From Candidatus Rhodoferax bjergmarkensis (GTDB lineage Bacteria > Pseudomonadota > Gammaproteobacteria > Burkholderiales > Burkholderiaceae_C), in the NCBI GenBank assembly GCA_016708345.1, contig JADJFX010000026.1, forward strand, positions 1 to 43,979: a stretch of DNA of 43,979 nt. Reading direction: 5' to 3'. The position numbers were made by a program, and so were the translations under genes. The notes under the pieces were generated by a model. The model worked only from the letters and a program-made list of their open reading frames with translations, did no database searches and had not been told where the DNA came from. This document shows positions 21,268 to 31,693 of the stretch, piece by piece (the stretch's first letter is position 1; every line of letters starts with the position of its first letter).

Positions 21268-21322
21268 GCTGCTTGCGCACGTAGAATATGCGCAAGCAGC
21301 TATTATTTTGATAGTAAAACAG
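21268..21322. repeat. Palindromic interspersed repeat (copy A)
   Basis: A perfect 12-bp stem GCTGCTTGCGCA / TGCGCAAGCAGC (21268-21279 and 21289-21300) is followed by TATTATTTTGATAGTAAAAC. The same core recurs at 22374, 23951, 25781, 31955, 33011 and 38836. A related half copy (GGCTATCAAATTATGCGCTG) starts at 21126, at the edge of the ATPase remnant. Confidence 0.75.
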
Positions 21323-21361
21323 GCCCCGCAAGACGCCCCATCCGCTTTCTCACCTTCCGCC

Positions 21362-22321
21362 ATGAACTTCCCTGAACTTGACGACGACTCCGAAAATGCC
21401 GCCCACAGCCCGGCCGAGCGGGCGCTGGCGGCCTCGCGCAGCACCTGGGTCAGCGTGGCCGTCAACCTTGTGTTGACCTTCACCCAGATTGTGGTGGGCG
21501 TGCTGGCCAAGTCACAGGGTTTGATTGCCGACGGTATTCACTCCCTGTCCGATCTGGTGGCAGACTTTGTGGTGCTGCTTGCCAGTCACCACGCCCAAAA
21601 GGACGCCGACGCCGACCACCCCTATGGCCACCAGCGTTTTGAGACCGCCGCTTCGCTGGTGCTCGGAGCTCTTTTGCTGGCGGTGGGTGTGGGCATGTTG
21701 TGGTCTGCCTTTCGCAAACTGGAAAGCCCTGATACCGTACAAACAGTTCACGTCATGGCCCTGTGGGTGGCGGGCGGGGCCTTGATTGCCAAGGAGCTGC
21801 TGTTTCGCTACATGCTGGCAGTGGCCAAGCGCGTCAAATCAAGCATGCTGGTGGCCAATGCCTGGCATGCCCGCTCTGATGCGGCCTCTTCGCTGGTGGT
21901 GGGCATCGGCATTGCGGGCAACCTGGCGGGTTACCCCATTCTTGACCCCATTGCCGCGCTGATTGTGGGCTTTATGGTGACCAAGATGGGCTGGGGCTTT
22001 GGCTGGGATGCGCTGCACGACCTGATGGACCGCGCGGTGGACGAAGAAGAAGTCAAAGCCATTCGCCAGACTTTGAAGGAGACACCGGGCGTCAGCGACG
22101 TGCACGATGTACGCACCCGCAAGATGGGCGACATGATTGTGGTGGACGCACACATCGAGGTGGACGCCACCATCACCGTCGAAGCCGGGCACGACATTGC
22201 CGTCCTGGCGCGCCAGCGGGTGCTGCAGCGCCATCGGGTGCTGAACCTGATGACGCATGTGGACCCCTGGCACCGGCCCGATCTGGACCATGCCACGCTG
22301 GTTGCGCCATCGAGAAAGTAA
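21362..22321 (+). CDS. Cation diffusion facilitator (FieF-like)
   Basis: A 319-residue CDF exporter of divalent metals (Zn, Fe, Cd or similar) using the proton gradient. It has the signature DGIHSLSDLVADFVVLL, HPYGHQRFE after helix 2, the second metal-site helix HARSDAASSLVV, and a C-terminal cytoplasmic ferredoxin-like domain with VDAHIEVDATITVEAGHDIA. About six transmembrane helices are visible. ATG at 21362 (MNFPELDDDSENAA) is preferred because the longer upstream frame runs through repeat and pseudogene DNA. Frame intact. Confidence 0.92.
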   Translation: MNFPELDDDSENAAHSPAERALAASRSTWVSVAVNLVLTFTQIVVGVLAKSQGLIADGIHSLSDLVADFVVLLASHHAQKDADADHPYGHQRFETAASLVLGALLLAVGVGMLWSAFRKLESPDTVQTVHVMALWVAGGALIAKELLFRYMLAVAKRVKSSMLVANAWHARSDAASSLVVGIGIAGNLAGYPILDPIAALIVGFMVTKMGWGFGWDALHDLMDRAVDEEEVKAIRQTLKETPGVSDVHDVRTRKMGDMIVVDAHIEVDATITVEAGHDIAVLARQRVLQRHRVLNLMTHVDPWHRPDLDHATLVAPSRK

Positions 22322-22373
22322 GTCCGGACCAGCCCCGCACAGCCGACTCATGTTTTTACAATAAAAACCGGCA

Positions 22374-22423
22374 CTTGCGCCCGTCAATAGTGCGCCACCA
22401 GCTATATTATTTATAGCAAAATT
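22374..22423. repeat. Palindromic interspersed repeat (copy B)
   Basis: A diverged copy upstream of radA with TTGCGCCCGTCAATAGTGCG followed by CCAGCTATATTATTTATAGC. It lies in the radA leader and ends about 28 bases before the start codon. Confidence 0.6.
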
Positions 22424-22450
22424 ACACCTGAAGTACCTGGAATAATTCCC

Positions 22451-23818
22451 ATGGCCAAAGAAAAAACCGTTTACGTGTGCTCCGACTGCGGTGGCACCAG
22501 CCCCAAATGGCTGGGCAAATGCCCCAGTTGCAATGCCTGGAACACGCTGATCGAGTCCGTCCCCGAAAACACGGCACCCACCAAGAACCGCTTCGCGTCG
22601 CTGGCCAAGACGGCTGAGGTCGTCACCCTGGGGGACATTGACGCGGTGGACATGGCACGCACCCCCACCGGCCATGAGGAGCTGGACCGGGTGCTGGGTG
22701 GCGGCATTGTGGAAGGCGGCGTGGTGCTGATTGGCGGCGACCCCGGCATTGGCAAGTCCACCCTGCTGCTGCAGGCGCTGGACTCGCTGCAGCGCAGCGG
22801 GCAGGCTACCTTGTATGTCACGGGGGAAGAAAGCGGTGCCCAGGTGGCGCTGCGCTCACGCCGGCTCGGGCTGGACCACTCGCAGGTCAAGGTGCTGGCC
22901 GAGATTCAACTGGAAAAAATCCTGGCCACGCTGGAAGCCACGCAGCCCGACATTGCCGTCATCGACTCGATTCAAACCGTCTATTCCGACCAGCTCACCT
23001 CCGCGCCCGGCTCGGTGGCGCAGGTGCGCGAATGCGCCGCGCACCTAACGCGCGCGGCCAAGGCCAGCGGCGTGAGCATCGTGCTGGTCGGCCACGTCAC
23101 CAAAGAGGGCGCGCTGGCCGGGCCGCGTGTGCTGGAGCACATGGTGGACACGGTGCTTTATTTTGAGGGCGACACCCACAGCAGCTTTCGGCTGGTGCGC
23201 GCCATCAAAAACCGCTTTGGCGCGGTCAACGAAATTGGCGTGTTTGCCATGACCGAGCGCGGCCTCAAAGGCGTCTCCAACCCCAGCGCTATTTTCTTGA
23301 GCCAGCACGCCGAGCCGGTGCCCGGCAGCTGTGTGATGGTCACGCTGGAGGGCACACGCCCGATGCTGGTCGAGATTCAGGCCTTGGTGGACAGCGGTGG
23401 CCCCTCCCCCCGACGCCTGTCAGTGGGGCTGGACAAAGACCGGCTGGCCATGCTGCTGGCCGTGCTGCACCGCCACGCCGGGGTGGCGTGCATGGACCAG
23501 GATGTGTTTGTCAACGCGGTGGGTGGCGTGCGCATCAGCGAGCCGGCGGCTGATCTGGCGGTGCTGCTGGCCATCACGTCGAGCTTGCGCGGCAAACCGC
23601 TGCCCAAAGGTTTTTTTGCGTTTGGTGAAGTGGGACTGGCCGGAGAGGTGCGCCCAGCGCCGCGCGGTCAGGAGCGGCTGAAAGAAGCGGCCAAGCTGGG
23701 TTTCAGCGTGGCGGTGGTGCCCAAAGCCAATGCGCCCAAGAAGCCCATCGAGGGCCTCACCATCCACGCCGTCGAGCGGGTCGAGCAGGCGATGGAGGTG
23801 GTGCGGTCCATGGGGTAA
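22451..23818 (+). CDS. radA: DNA repair protein RadA
   Basis: 455 residues. There is an N-terminal zinc finger (Cys10, 13, 24, 27 in CSDCGG and KCPSC). A RecA-like ATPase core follows, with Walker A GGDPGIGKST, Walker B IAVIDSIQTVYSD and the RadA-specific KNRFG motif. The C-terminal Lon-protease-like domain is inactive in this family. RadA drives branch migration of recombination intermediates. ATG at 22451 is supported by MAKEKTVYVCSDCGG at the right distance from the zinc finger. Frame intact. Confidence 0.98.
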   Translation: MAKEKTVYVCSDCGGTSPKWLGKCPSCNAWNTLIESVPENTAPTKNRFASLAKTAEVVTLGDIDAVDMARTPTGHEELDRVLGGGIVEGGVVLIGGDPGIGKSTLLLQALDSLQRSGQATLYVTGEESGAQVALRSRRLGLDHSQVKVLAEIQLEKILATLEATQPDIAVIDSIQTVYSDQLTSAPGSVAQVRECAAHLTRAAKASGVSIVLVGHVTKEGALAGPRVLEHMVDTVLYFEGDTHSSFRLVRAIKNRFGAVNEIGVFAMTERGLKGVSNPSAIFLSQHAEPVPGSCVMVTLEGTRPMLVEIQALVDSGGPSPRRLSVGLDKDRLAMLLAVLHRHAGVACMDQDVFVNAVGGVRISEPAADLAVLLAITSSLRGKPLPKGFFAFGEVGLAGEVRPAPRGQERLKEAAKLGFSVAVVPKANAPKKPIEGLTIHAVERVEQAMEVVRSMG

Positions 23819-24142
23819 AACCTGGACGGTATTCCAGTCGACCAGGTACTTGTTGCCAACGCACCAATGCCGCCCGATTGGTTGACTGGCCATGTTGCGC
23901 ATCGGTTGTCGGCTGCAAGTTCCAAATTTTCAACAAAAAAGTGCTTTTCCGCACGTCCTGCTTGCGCAAGAAGCTATCAATTCAGGAGTATCCGAGCACC
24001 ACGCAGACAACATTCGGCTTCTTGCACGATTGTTCGGTGCCCGCTTAGGGATGCAGAAATTACAAATATCCCATTTCTGGCGGCATTGGCGGGTGCATTG
24101 CGTCGTTGCAATCCCCTGCGGGCATCAGCGTACCATTGCGCC
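23819..24142. other. Intergenic region with repeat copy
   Basis: About 320 bases between radA and the AAA ATPase gene. Apart from repeat copy C (23951-24010) I see no gene, hairpin terminator or clear promoter. Confidence 0.5.
23951..24010. repeat. 60-bp interspersed repeat (copy C)
   Basis: By hand count it matches 31955-32014 at 53 of 60 bases, and shares the TGCTTGCGC and AGCTATCAA core with the other palindromic copies. The conserved 3' part (TTCAGGAGTA and the CACCACG.AGACAA tail) extends beyond the palindrome, which defines a subfamily. Confidence 0.75.
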
Positions 24143-25741
24143 ATGGACAAATTCTTCAACACCGCCGGCCCCAACAAACCCGACATTCACTACACCCTGT
24201 TGCCCAAAGACCGGGTGAACTGGACTGAACTGTCCGGGCTGATTGACGCAAACAAATATTTCATCCTGCACGCCCCCCGCCAGACCGGCAAGACCAGTCT
24301 GCTGATTAACCTGATGCACTTCATCAATGGCCAGGGGCAATACCGGGCGCTGTACGTGAACATAGAGGCGGCGCAGGCGGCGCGCAGTGATGTGGCCAGT
24401 GGCATTGCAACCATCGTCTCGGCCATGGGCAGGGCGGCTGACATCTACTGGAAAGACCCCAGCTGGAGTCAATTGGCCTGGCATGAGGCGCAGCAAGCCG
24501 CAACGCAGGGCAAAGACAGCCTCACCGCCGTGTTGCAACGCTGGAGTTTGGCCAGCGACAAACCCCTCATCATCTTCCTGGACGAAGTTGACGCCTTGGT
24601 GGGCGACACCCTCATCTCCTTGCTGCGCCAAATCCGCGCCGGTTACGCCCAGCGCCCCGAGGCCTTCCCTCAAAGCATGGTCTTGTGCGGCGTGCGCGAT
24701 GTGCGCGACTACCGCATTCACCGACCGGACGGCGAAATCATCACCGGGGGGAGCGCCTTCAACATCAAAAGCGAATCCATCCGCTTGGGCGACTTCACCC
24801 AAAACGATGTCAAAGCCCTGCTGCAACAGCACACCGACGCCACTGGCCAAACATTTGAGCCCGGCGTGCTGGAAGAAATCTGGGAATACACCCGGGGCCA
24901 GCCGTGGCTGGTCAACGCCCTGGCTTATGAAGCCTGCTTCAGAAAACCGGAGCAACGTGACCGCAGCGTACCCGTCACCGTAGAGCAAATGCGCCAGGCG
25001 CGCGAGAGTTTGATACTGCGGCGCGACACCCACCTGGACCAGCTGGCCGACAAGCTGCGCGAGCCGCGCGTGCGCCACGTCATCGCGCCGCTGCTGGCAG
25101 GCGCGCCCGGTGCTGAAGATTTGCCCGACGACGATATTCAGTATTGCCGCGATCTGGGTCTGATCGGGCTGGGCCGCCCTTTGAGCATTGCCAACCGCAT
25201 CTACCGCGAAATCATCCCACGCCAGCTCACTTGGAGCACCCAAGAAACCATGGTGCAAGAGCAGCCATGGTATGTCGCCCCGGATGGCAGCATGGACATG
25301 GACAAACTGCTGAGCGCGTTTGCGCAATTCTTTCGCGAACATTCAGAGAGCTGGCTGCAGCGCTACGCCTACCACGAGGCTGGCCCGCAACTGCTGCTGC
25401 AAGCCTTTTTGCAGCGGGTGGTCAACGGCGGTGGGCGCATTGCGCGCGAATATGGCTTGGGCATGGGCCGCACCGATTTGTTCTTGCAGTGGCCGCTCAC
25501 TGCACAAGGCTTCACTGGCCCGATGCAACAAGTGGTGCTGGAGCTCAAAATCCAGCACAAGGGCCGCGCCGCCACGCTGGCCGCAGGGCTGGCGCAAACC
25601 GCGCGCTACGCCGACCAGTGCGGTGCGGACAGCGCCCATTTGCTGATCTTTGACCGTGACCCGCAAGTTAGCTGGGACGACAAGATTTACCGCGAAGAGC
25701 ACACCCTGGACAATCGGGCCATCAGCGTCTGGGGCATGTGA
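24143..25741 (+). CDS. AAA ATPase with C-terminal PD-(D/E)XK nuclease-like domain
   Basis: 532 residues. N-terminal AAA-like P-loop with Walker A HAPRQTGKTSL (Lys50) and Walker B PLIIFLDEVDAL. A helical middle region includes a conserved-looking YTRGQPWLVNALAYEA. The C-terminal domain carries GRTDLFLQWP and VVLELKIQHKG, matching the D and E-x-K spacing of PD-(D/E)XK nucleases. This resembles the AAA-like/PDDEXK_9 proteins common in diverse bacteria, whose role is not established (defence or mobile-element association has been proposed). ATG at 24143 (MDKFFNTAGPNKPD) is chosen because upstream sequence is repeat DNA. Frame intact. No partner gene is evident. Confidence 0.8.
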   Translation: MDKFFNTAGPNKPDIHYTLLPKDRVNWTELSGLIDANKYFILHAPRQTGKTSLLINLMHFINGQGQYRALYVNIEAAQAARSDVASGIATIVSAMGRAADIYWKDPSWSQLAWHEAQQAATQGKDSLTAVLQRWSLASDKPLIIFLDEVDALVGDTLISLLRQIRAGYAQRPEAFPQSMVLCGVRDVRDYRIHRPDGEIITGGSAFNIKSESIRLGDFTQNDVKALLQQHTDATGQTFEPGVLEEIWEYTRGQPWLVNALAYEACFRKPEQRDRSVPVTVEQMRQARESLILRRDTHLDQLADKLREPRVRHVIAPLLAGAPGAEDLPDDDIQYCRDLGLIGLGRPLSIANRIYREIIPRQLTWSTQETMVQEQPWYVAPDGSMDMDKLLSAFAQFFREHSESWLQRYAYHEAGPQLLLQAFLQRVVNGGGRIAREYGLGMGRTDLFLQWPLTAQGFTGPMQQVVLELKIQHKGRAATLAAGLAQTARYADQCGADSAHLLIFDRDPQVSWDDKIYREEHTLDNRAISVWGM

Positions 25742-25780
25742 GGCCCCAGCAGTTGGCCGTTCGCTGCCCTGGCAAATTCA

Positions 25781-25838
25781 CTATCAAAAAAGCTGTTTGC
25801 GCATATAAACAGTGCGCAAGCAGCTATTTATTAGATAG
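25781..25838. repeat. Palindromic interspersed repeat (copy D), possible bidirectional terminator
   Basis: A long hairpin with outer arms CTATCAAAA / TTAGATAG and inner arms AGCTGTTTGCGCA / TGCGCAAGCAGCT lies between two convergent genes. It is the most symmetrical copy and is placed where a transcription stop for both genes would be useful. Confidence 0.75.
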
Positions 25839-25864
25839 CAAATTGAGCCAGATGAACTGCCAGC

Positions 25865-27603
25865 TTAAAACGCCAAACCAGCCTGCACCCAGAACCTGAC
25901 CTGAGTGCTAAGCCCATCGGAGTCATTGCCGCTGGCATCACGCGCGGGGTTGTCGGCCAGCCGGGTGGCCATGGTGGCGGTGATCTGGCTGCCTGCTGTG
26001 GGCGTCCACACAGCAGAGACGCCCGCGCCCGACAGGCTGTAACTGTTGGGCACGCCCACATTGGCCGCGTTCCAGTTGGCCCATGTGTTTTTGTGCAGGG
26101 TGACTTCGCCATAGTCCGCAAAGGCCACAAAGCCCCATTTCGGGCTGATCTCGCGCCGCCACTCCACGCTGGCCAGCCAGCCCTCATCACCGCTGGCCTC
26201 GCCGGAGCCGTAAGCGCGCACGCCTTGGGGGCCGCCGAGCACAAATTTCTCGGAGGAGTCCAGGTTTTTGCTGGCCAATTGCCCTGACAGGCTCGCATAC
26301 AGCGCCGTGTCCTTGGTCAAACGCAGCAAGTGGCTGCCCTGCACGCTCAGCTTGTCATACCCGCCGTGTGATTGGGCGCTGTTGGCGTCTTGCGCCCTGT
26401 CTGCTGCCCAGCCGTCCAGATCGAGCTGGCCGTTGACCCACTGCAAGGAGTAGGTGCTGTAGCCCCCTTGCCCGGTGAGTCCGGTCAGGTCGCTGCGGTC
26501 GCCGCTCAGCGCCAGCGTGAGGGATGCGCTCTTTTTGTCACTGGTGGTGATGCTTAATGAGCGGTTGATGAAGGTGCGCTCGGCCCAGTTCAGCGATGCG
26601 TTCAAGTTGCTCTGGCGGGTGCGCACCAGCGCGTAGCTGACAAAGCCGGACAGTGCTGTGGCCGTGCCGTCGGACTCGGGCGTGCCCACTGCCAGGTCGC
26701 AGCACAGCTTGTAGTTCGAGTCCACCAGGGCCAGGCCTGCTTTGAGGCCGTTGCTGCCCAGCGGCGTGGTGTAGCCAGCGCGCACAAAGCTCGTGCCCTC
26801 GCTGGTGGCTCCGCGCAGACTCCATTGGTCGCCCCGGCCAAAGGGGTCGTTGGACAGCAGCGTGGCCCCCAAGCGCCAGTAGCCGGTGTAGCGGTTGCCG
26901 GTGTTGTCCAGCTCCACATTGCCTGCCAGTGTGGGGCCTTGCGCGGCTTCAATCAGCACGCGTGAGCCGCCCAGCTCCTGCCCTGGCACCAGCACGGCGC
27001 GGGCGCTGGTGGCGGGCAGGTCGTTGAGCAGCAGCAGGCCACGTTCCAGGCGCTGCTGCTCCAGCGCGGTGCCGGTGGGCTGGGCACCGGTGACCATGGC
27101 GCGCAGGGTGTCGTCCGAGATGCGGGCACCGGGCGCGCGTTTGATGTCCACCCCTTCCAGGCGGCCTTCGATCACGCGGATTTCCACCACACCGGCTTTG
27201 ATCTCTTGCGGGGGCACGTAGGCGCGGGCGGTGAACAGCCCTTGGGCGCGCAGCCACTGCTCAAACTTTTCTGCCACGCGGTGCAGGCCGTCCATGCTCA
27301 GGGTTGAGCCGCAAAGGGGGCCAGAAAACGCTGGGCTTCGGCTTCAAGAAGGGAACTCAGGCCCACCACCCGGAAAGCCGGTGAACCGGGTTTTGGGGCC
27401 TGGAGTCGGTGGTGCGCTTTTCGTCTCCGGGGGCTTGCGCCTTGGGTGGCAGCAGCGGTGCAGGTGCCTGCTCGCGGCGGGTTTCGTCGCGCAGCACAGA
27501 GCCTGCATCAGGGGTGGCGGCCACCAAGGCGCTGCCAGGCCAAGCCCAGCAACAGCAGGCTTTGTGCCAGACGAGTGATTTTGAAGGTTTGCTTGGTGTT
27601 CAT
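25865..27603 (-). CDS. Two-partner secretion transporter TpsB (ShlB/FhaC family; N-terminal frameshifts)
   Basis: This is an outer-membrane Omp85-type transporter that exports a TpsA partner. It begins MNTKQTFKITRLAQSLLLLG (signal peptide), followed by a Pro-rich segment and a POTRA domain (FRVVGLSSLLEAEAQRFL; VVEIRVIEGRLEGVDIKR). The 16-strand barrel has GNVELDNTGNRYTG, the VRAYGSGEASGDEG loop (VRGY-like) and a terminal Phe (WVQAGLAF). The last 476 codons are intact (27295-25865). The first about 100 codons are spread over three frames, with changes near 27550, 27370 and 27300. The ATG is one base after the TpsA/caspase stop (TAATATG), so the two are one operon. Its substrate is presumably that neighbour. 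Confidence 0.85.
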
Positions 27604-27604
27604 A

Positions 27605-28813
27605 TTAGTAGACCCCTTCTTTCTTGGGGGTCAGCAGGTATTCGCCACCCTCGGCATGGCCAGCCGAGTTGACGGTGCCGTACTGCGGCACCTGGGGGTA
27701 TTCCTCGGCCACGGCAGCCTTGATGCTGGCGTGTAATTGCTGGCCGGAGGTTTCGGTCTTCATACTTTTGAGCGATTCGATCATGTTCCAGGCAAAGATG
27801 GAGTGCTGGTCATGGCCATCGTCGGTCACCGGCTCTTCGCCGCCCGAAGAGAAAGCCAGCACGGAGCGGCGCGTCAGCGTTTGCTCGCGGCTGATGGCCA
27901 CGGTGCTGATCTGCTTGCCCTCTTTGGTGAGGGAGCCGGAGTAACAGCTGTCAGACACCAGCATCACCTGCTTGGCCGGAATGTTGCGCAGGGCACGGGC
28001 AATGGTGTCGTTGGAAACCCATTTGTCCGGGTTTGTGGTGGTGGCATCAAGCGGTATCCAGTAACCGGCCTTGGTTTTGTCATCAAGGTAGCCGTGGCCT
28101 GCGTACATGATGACCACGCTGTCATCCTTCCCCGTGGTGCGGATCAGATCATTGAGCGCATCCACCATGTCTTTGCGTCCGGCGTTTTGTACCACTTTGA
28201 CCTCGTAGCCCAGTTTGTCGCGCAGCTCGGCACCGATGGCGGTGACGTCGTTGATGGCGGTTTCCAGCTCCGGCACGGGAGAGCGGTAGGCGTTGTTGCC
28301 GATCAAGAGCGCAAAGCGGCGTTTGACCACGGGCAGGTAAGCGGCTGTGGGTGCGGGAACCTGCGCAATGCACAGGTCGGTGGAGCCCTCCACGCAGTCG
28401 GCCACGTCAGCAGCCTTGGGATCTTTTTCCAGCATATCCAGCGCACCCGCAAAGAGCTTGGTGCGCGCTTCGTGTACTTGCTGGTTGATGGCTTGCAGTT
28501 CCGGCTGCTTGAGCACACCGGCCAGCTTGGGCAGGGACTTGGTGGCGTCAACGATCAGCTTGGGCAGTGGCAGCGGGGCCTGCGTTTCGCCGCCGGGCAA
28601 GGCGGCGGTGATGGCTGGCGCTGCTGCGGTGGACTCCGCTGCTTTGGGCGCTGCTGCTTTGGGCGCTGCTGATATAGGCGCTGGCGCAGAGCTTGGGGCC
28701 GGGAAGTTGTTCATGGGTGCCCCACCACTGCCTGTGCCACCGGTGGGGGTGGTGGCAGCCACCCGCACGGGTGCGGTGGTGGCGGTGGGTGTCGGTGCCG
28801 ACGCTGCGGTCAA
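27605..28813 (-). CDS. Caspase family (peptidase C14) domain, C-terminal part of the TpsA locus
   Basis: 402 codons in one open frame. After a Thr/Ala/Pro-rich start, the caspase fold begins at KRRFALLIGNNAYRSPVPEL. The catalytic His is in VVIMYAGHGYLDD and the catalytic Cys in MLVSDSCYSGSLT. Family members are cysteine proteases usually cutting after Arg/Lys (metacaspase type) or Asp. The open frame has no convincing start: its first start-like codon is a TTG inside the Pro-rich linker, with no ribosome site and no signal peptide. The same frame continues upstream through PSEPAPSYQPAPSEPVPSQP. This supports its being the C-terminal domain of the exoprotein rather than a separate gene. The stop TAA is one base before the TpsB ATG. 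Confidence 0.88.
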   Translation of the reverse strand: MTAASAPTPTATTAPVRVAATTPTGGTGSGGAPMNNFPAPSSAPAPISAAPKAAAPKAAESTAAAPAITAALPGGETQAPLPLPKLIVDATKSLPKLAGVLKQPELQAINQQVHEARTKLFAGALDMLEKDPKAADVADCVEGSTDLCIAQVPAPTAAYLPVVKRRFALLIGNNAYRSPVPELETAINDVTAIGAELRDKLGYEVKVVQNAGRKDMVDALNDLIRTTGKDDSVVIMYAGHGYLDDKTKAGYWIPLDATTTNPDKWVSNDTIARALRNIPAKQVMLVSDSCYSGSLTKEGKQISTVAISREQTLTRRSVLAFSSGGEEPVTDDGHDQHSIFAWNMIESLKSMKTETSGQQLHASIKAAVAEEYPQVPQYGTVNSAGHAEGGEYLLTPKKEGVY

Positions 28814-31693
28814 GGTGGTGGCCGCTTTGGTGGTGACTGGTTGTAAGGGCGTGGGGTGGCTCGTTGTTGGTTGGGCCGCGGTGGGCTGCGCTGGAGTCGG
28901 CTGGCTCGCGACGGTGGCTTGGTGCTGGTTCGGGGTGATGGGTTGGCCTGCAGTGGGTTGGCTCGGTGCGGGCTGGCTGGGTACAGGTTCGCTCGGTGCA
29001 GGTTGGTAGCTTGGCGCGGGTTCGCTGGGGAGTAGGTTGACCTGTGGCGGGTGGGCTGGTGGCAGGTGGTGGGGTGGTGACGGGGTCTTGCTGCATGTAG
29101 AAGACGCGGTTGGCGGACACCTTTGGGGATTCCGGCAGTGCTTGCCAAATCAAACGACACGGCATCGGGTCCAACCCATTCAGCAATGTGGTGGACGGCA
29201 TCTTGGCCCCCAGCGCCCAGTACTTGCCGGGCTGCAGCGTCAATGCTGTGGCACCCACGTTGTTAGTGAAAGCATTCCACGCGATGAGTCGGATATGAGC
29301 GGTTTCACAATTGGCAGTGCAAAGCGGGTCGATTTTGATTTCGGAACTAATCGCAATTGAGCTGGTTCCGGTAGCCACCAGGGGGCATTGAGCGTCAGGT
29401 TGCCTTGGCTTCAGCAAGTCATCGCCGGTGCAGTGATGCCATTAACAACACCGTTGACACCGGCGCAAGCATCCACTGCCAGCGGCGTTGCGTCGTTCAT
29501 GACCCTTAGCACTCCGTTTGTGATGCTGGCAGCGACGCTACTGATCTGGTTTTTGCCGCTCGCTCTATCAAAACCAACACTGCCCTCGCCTTGCACAACC
29601 AGCTGATTAACTTTGAGAACCCCGGCAGCGTCCGTTCGCACCCTGTGCTACCACCGCTGCCAAACTGAACCATCAGCTTGTTGCTGACCGTCATGGGTGC
29701 GAGCAAGGCGGACACTTCCACGGGTACTCAGCCCAAATTAGCGGCGCTGGTCAAATTGATCGCGCCCTGAACATCAATCCCCTGCGAACCAGCATTATCG
29801 GCGTTGGCAACCCCCACAAAATTGGCTCGAACCTGATTCAGTTCAGCATTGGTCAGACCCAAGGTTCCACCGCTGGCCCGGAGTGCATTCGTATCATTCG
29901 CCCCCAACACAACAGCACGTGTTGCTTTTGTGCCCAGAACCACGCCTTGGTTCATTGCGGTCACGGTGCCATCAATCGTCATGCGGTCAGACCCGATACA
30001 GATGGCGACGGAGTTACCGCAAACATTCTCGGAGCCCATTTGACCGGCGTAGGTGCTGTTCAAATTAACACCGCTGGTCAAGGTGAACAGCGCGTTGTCG
30101 GAATCGTCCGAAGAAACCTGCATTGACCGCAGCCTGACTTGATGTCGTTGGCAACCGTCAAATCTCCCGTCTCCACAGTGACTTGTACATCGCCATTGTT
30201 GGCCGCCCGCCTTCAATACACAATCCACCGGGGGTGCGCAACCACGGTCATCGAATTGGTTCGGCTTGAAATTGGAAAGAACGTTGCCAACGCGCAGGTC
30301 ACATGCGCTGGCCGCCGCCGACGGGTGCTGGATTCACCGTAAATCGACGTTACCCGCCGACCGGAGCACCGGTTGGGCCGTCAGCACGTCAGTCGGAACC
30401 CGGACTCCCACCAAAGGCACGGGCATGTTCCCGTCCGCTGGCAGACTTCAAGCTGGTGCCTGTTCGGCTGACTCTGAGTTCGATCCCGTCGAGCGCCAAT
30501 GTTGATATTGCGCTCTGCATCCAAAGTCAACGTATTCCCCGAACTCCAGCTCACGTTGTCATTGACAAAGATATCCCCATTGCCCCCCGGCGTGCCCTCC
30601 GTCGCGGTGGCAATGGTCGCATTGGTGTTGGCCAGGATACTGGACAGTGCGGCCCCCGTGATATTGCCATTGGCCGCAATCCTGAAGTCATTCGGGTCAA
30701 TCAGCCAGTTGCCGGTTTTGCCACCAGGCGCTGTGGCGCTGACCTTCAGGGCAGGGTCCAGATGCACAGAGTGGCCCGAGGTTTCTATAAAGCCGCCATT
30801 GCCCCCGTTGGGCGCTGACACATCCAGCGTGCCCGCCACCGTGGTGGTGCCACCCAGCAGTTTGATTTGGCCTTCTTGTTCAACCAAGGTGGCGCGCACG
30901 ATGCCGCTGTTGTTGACCGAGCCCAGGCTGAGCCGCTTGGCCGCGTCGGTGCTCATCAGCACCCAGCCGCCTTCGGCTTCGATCAGTTTTTTGTTCTCGA
31001 TCAGGGCGTTGACCGTGGCTTGGTCAACCTTGACTTCAATCAGCCGGTCGCCGGTAAAGTCCAGCCGCAGTTCGTCGCCACTGGCCAGCGCCACCGTCCC
31101 GAGGCGGGCAGTGATGACGCCTTCGTTGCGCACTTCGGGGGCCAGCAGGGCAATGTAGCCGCCGTCCTGTGCGCTGAGCCGACCCTGGTTGACGATACTG
31201 CCCACACCGTCTTTGGCCAGGCGGTAGTTGCCGCCCATGAAATCTTCGTTGCCCAGCTTGAGGCTGGAGGCCAGCAGGCCGCCCACGTTGATTGTGGCCG
31301 TGGGGCCAAACAGTGCGCCGCCGGGGTTGAGCAGCCAGACCTGCCCGTTGGCGCTCATGCTGCCATTGATGAGCGAGCGCCCGCCGTCGGCCCCCACACG
31401 GTTCAGGGTGATGGAGGAACTGGACGGCTGGTTAAAACGCACGCTGGCATTGCTGCCGATGTTGAAGCTTTGCCAGTCGATGACGGCTTTGCTGGTGCTT
31501 TGGTCCACCCGCAAGGCGTTGCCTGCGCTGCTGATGCTGGCGCTGCCAGCGGCCACCCTGCCCCCCGTGGGCAGGGCATGGGCGGCAAGCTGGGCGTGGG
31601 CCGGCAAGGACAAAAGCCCCGCCGTGGCCAGCACCCAGGCCAAGGGCTTCAGATGAGAAAGGGAGCGCTTGAGTTTGTCAGCTGGGGGGCGGG

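Noticed and set aside
24125..25342. Long minus-strand open frame opposite the AAA ATPase
   Set aside because: It is the antisense of a gene with intact Walker motifs and arises from high GC codon bias.
21268..25838. Regular repeats considered as a CRISPR array
   Set aside because: Copies are kilobases apart with genes between them, not spaced by uniform short spacers, and no cas genes are present.
27737..28672. Plus-strand open frame opposite the caspase domain, rich in Gly and His
   Set aside because: It is a shadow of the caspase-like frame, whose His/Cys catalytic motifs are clear.
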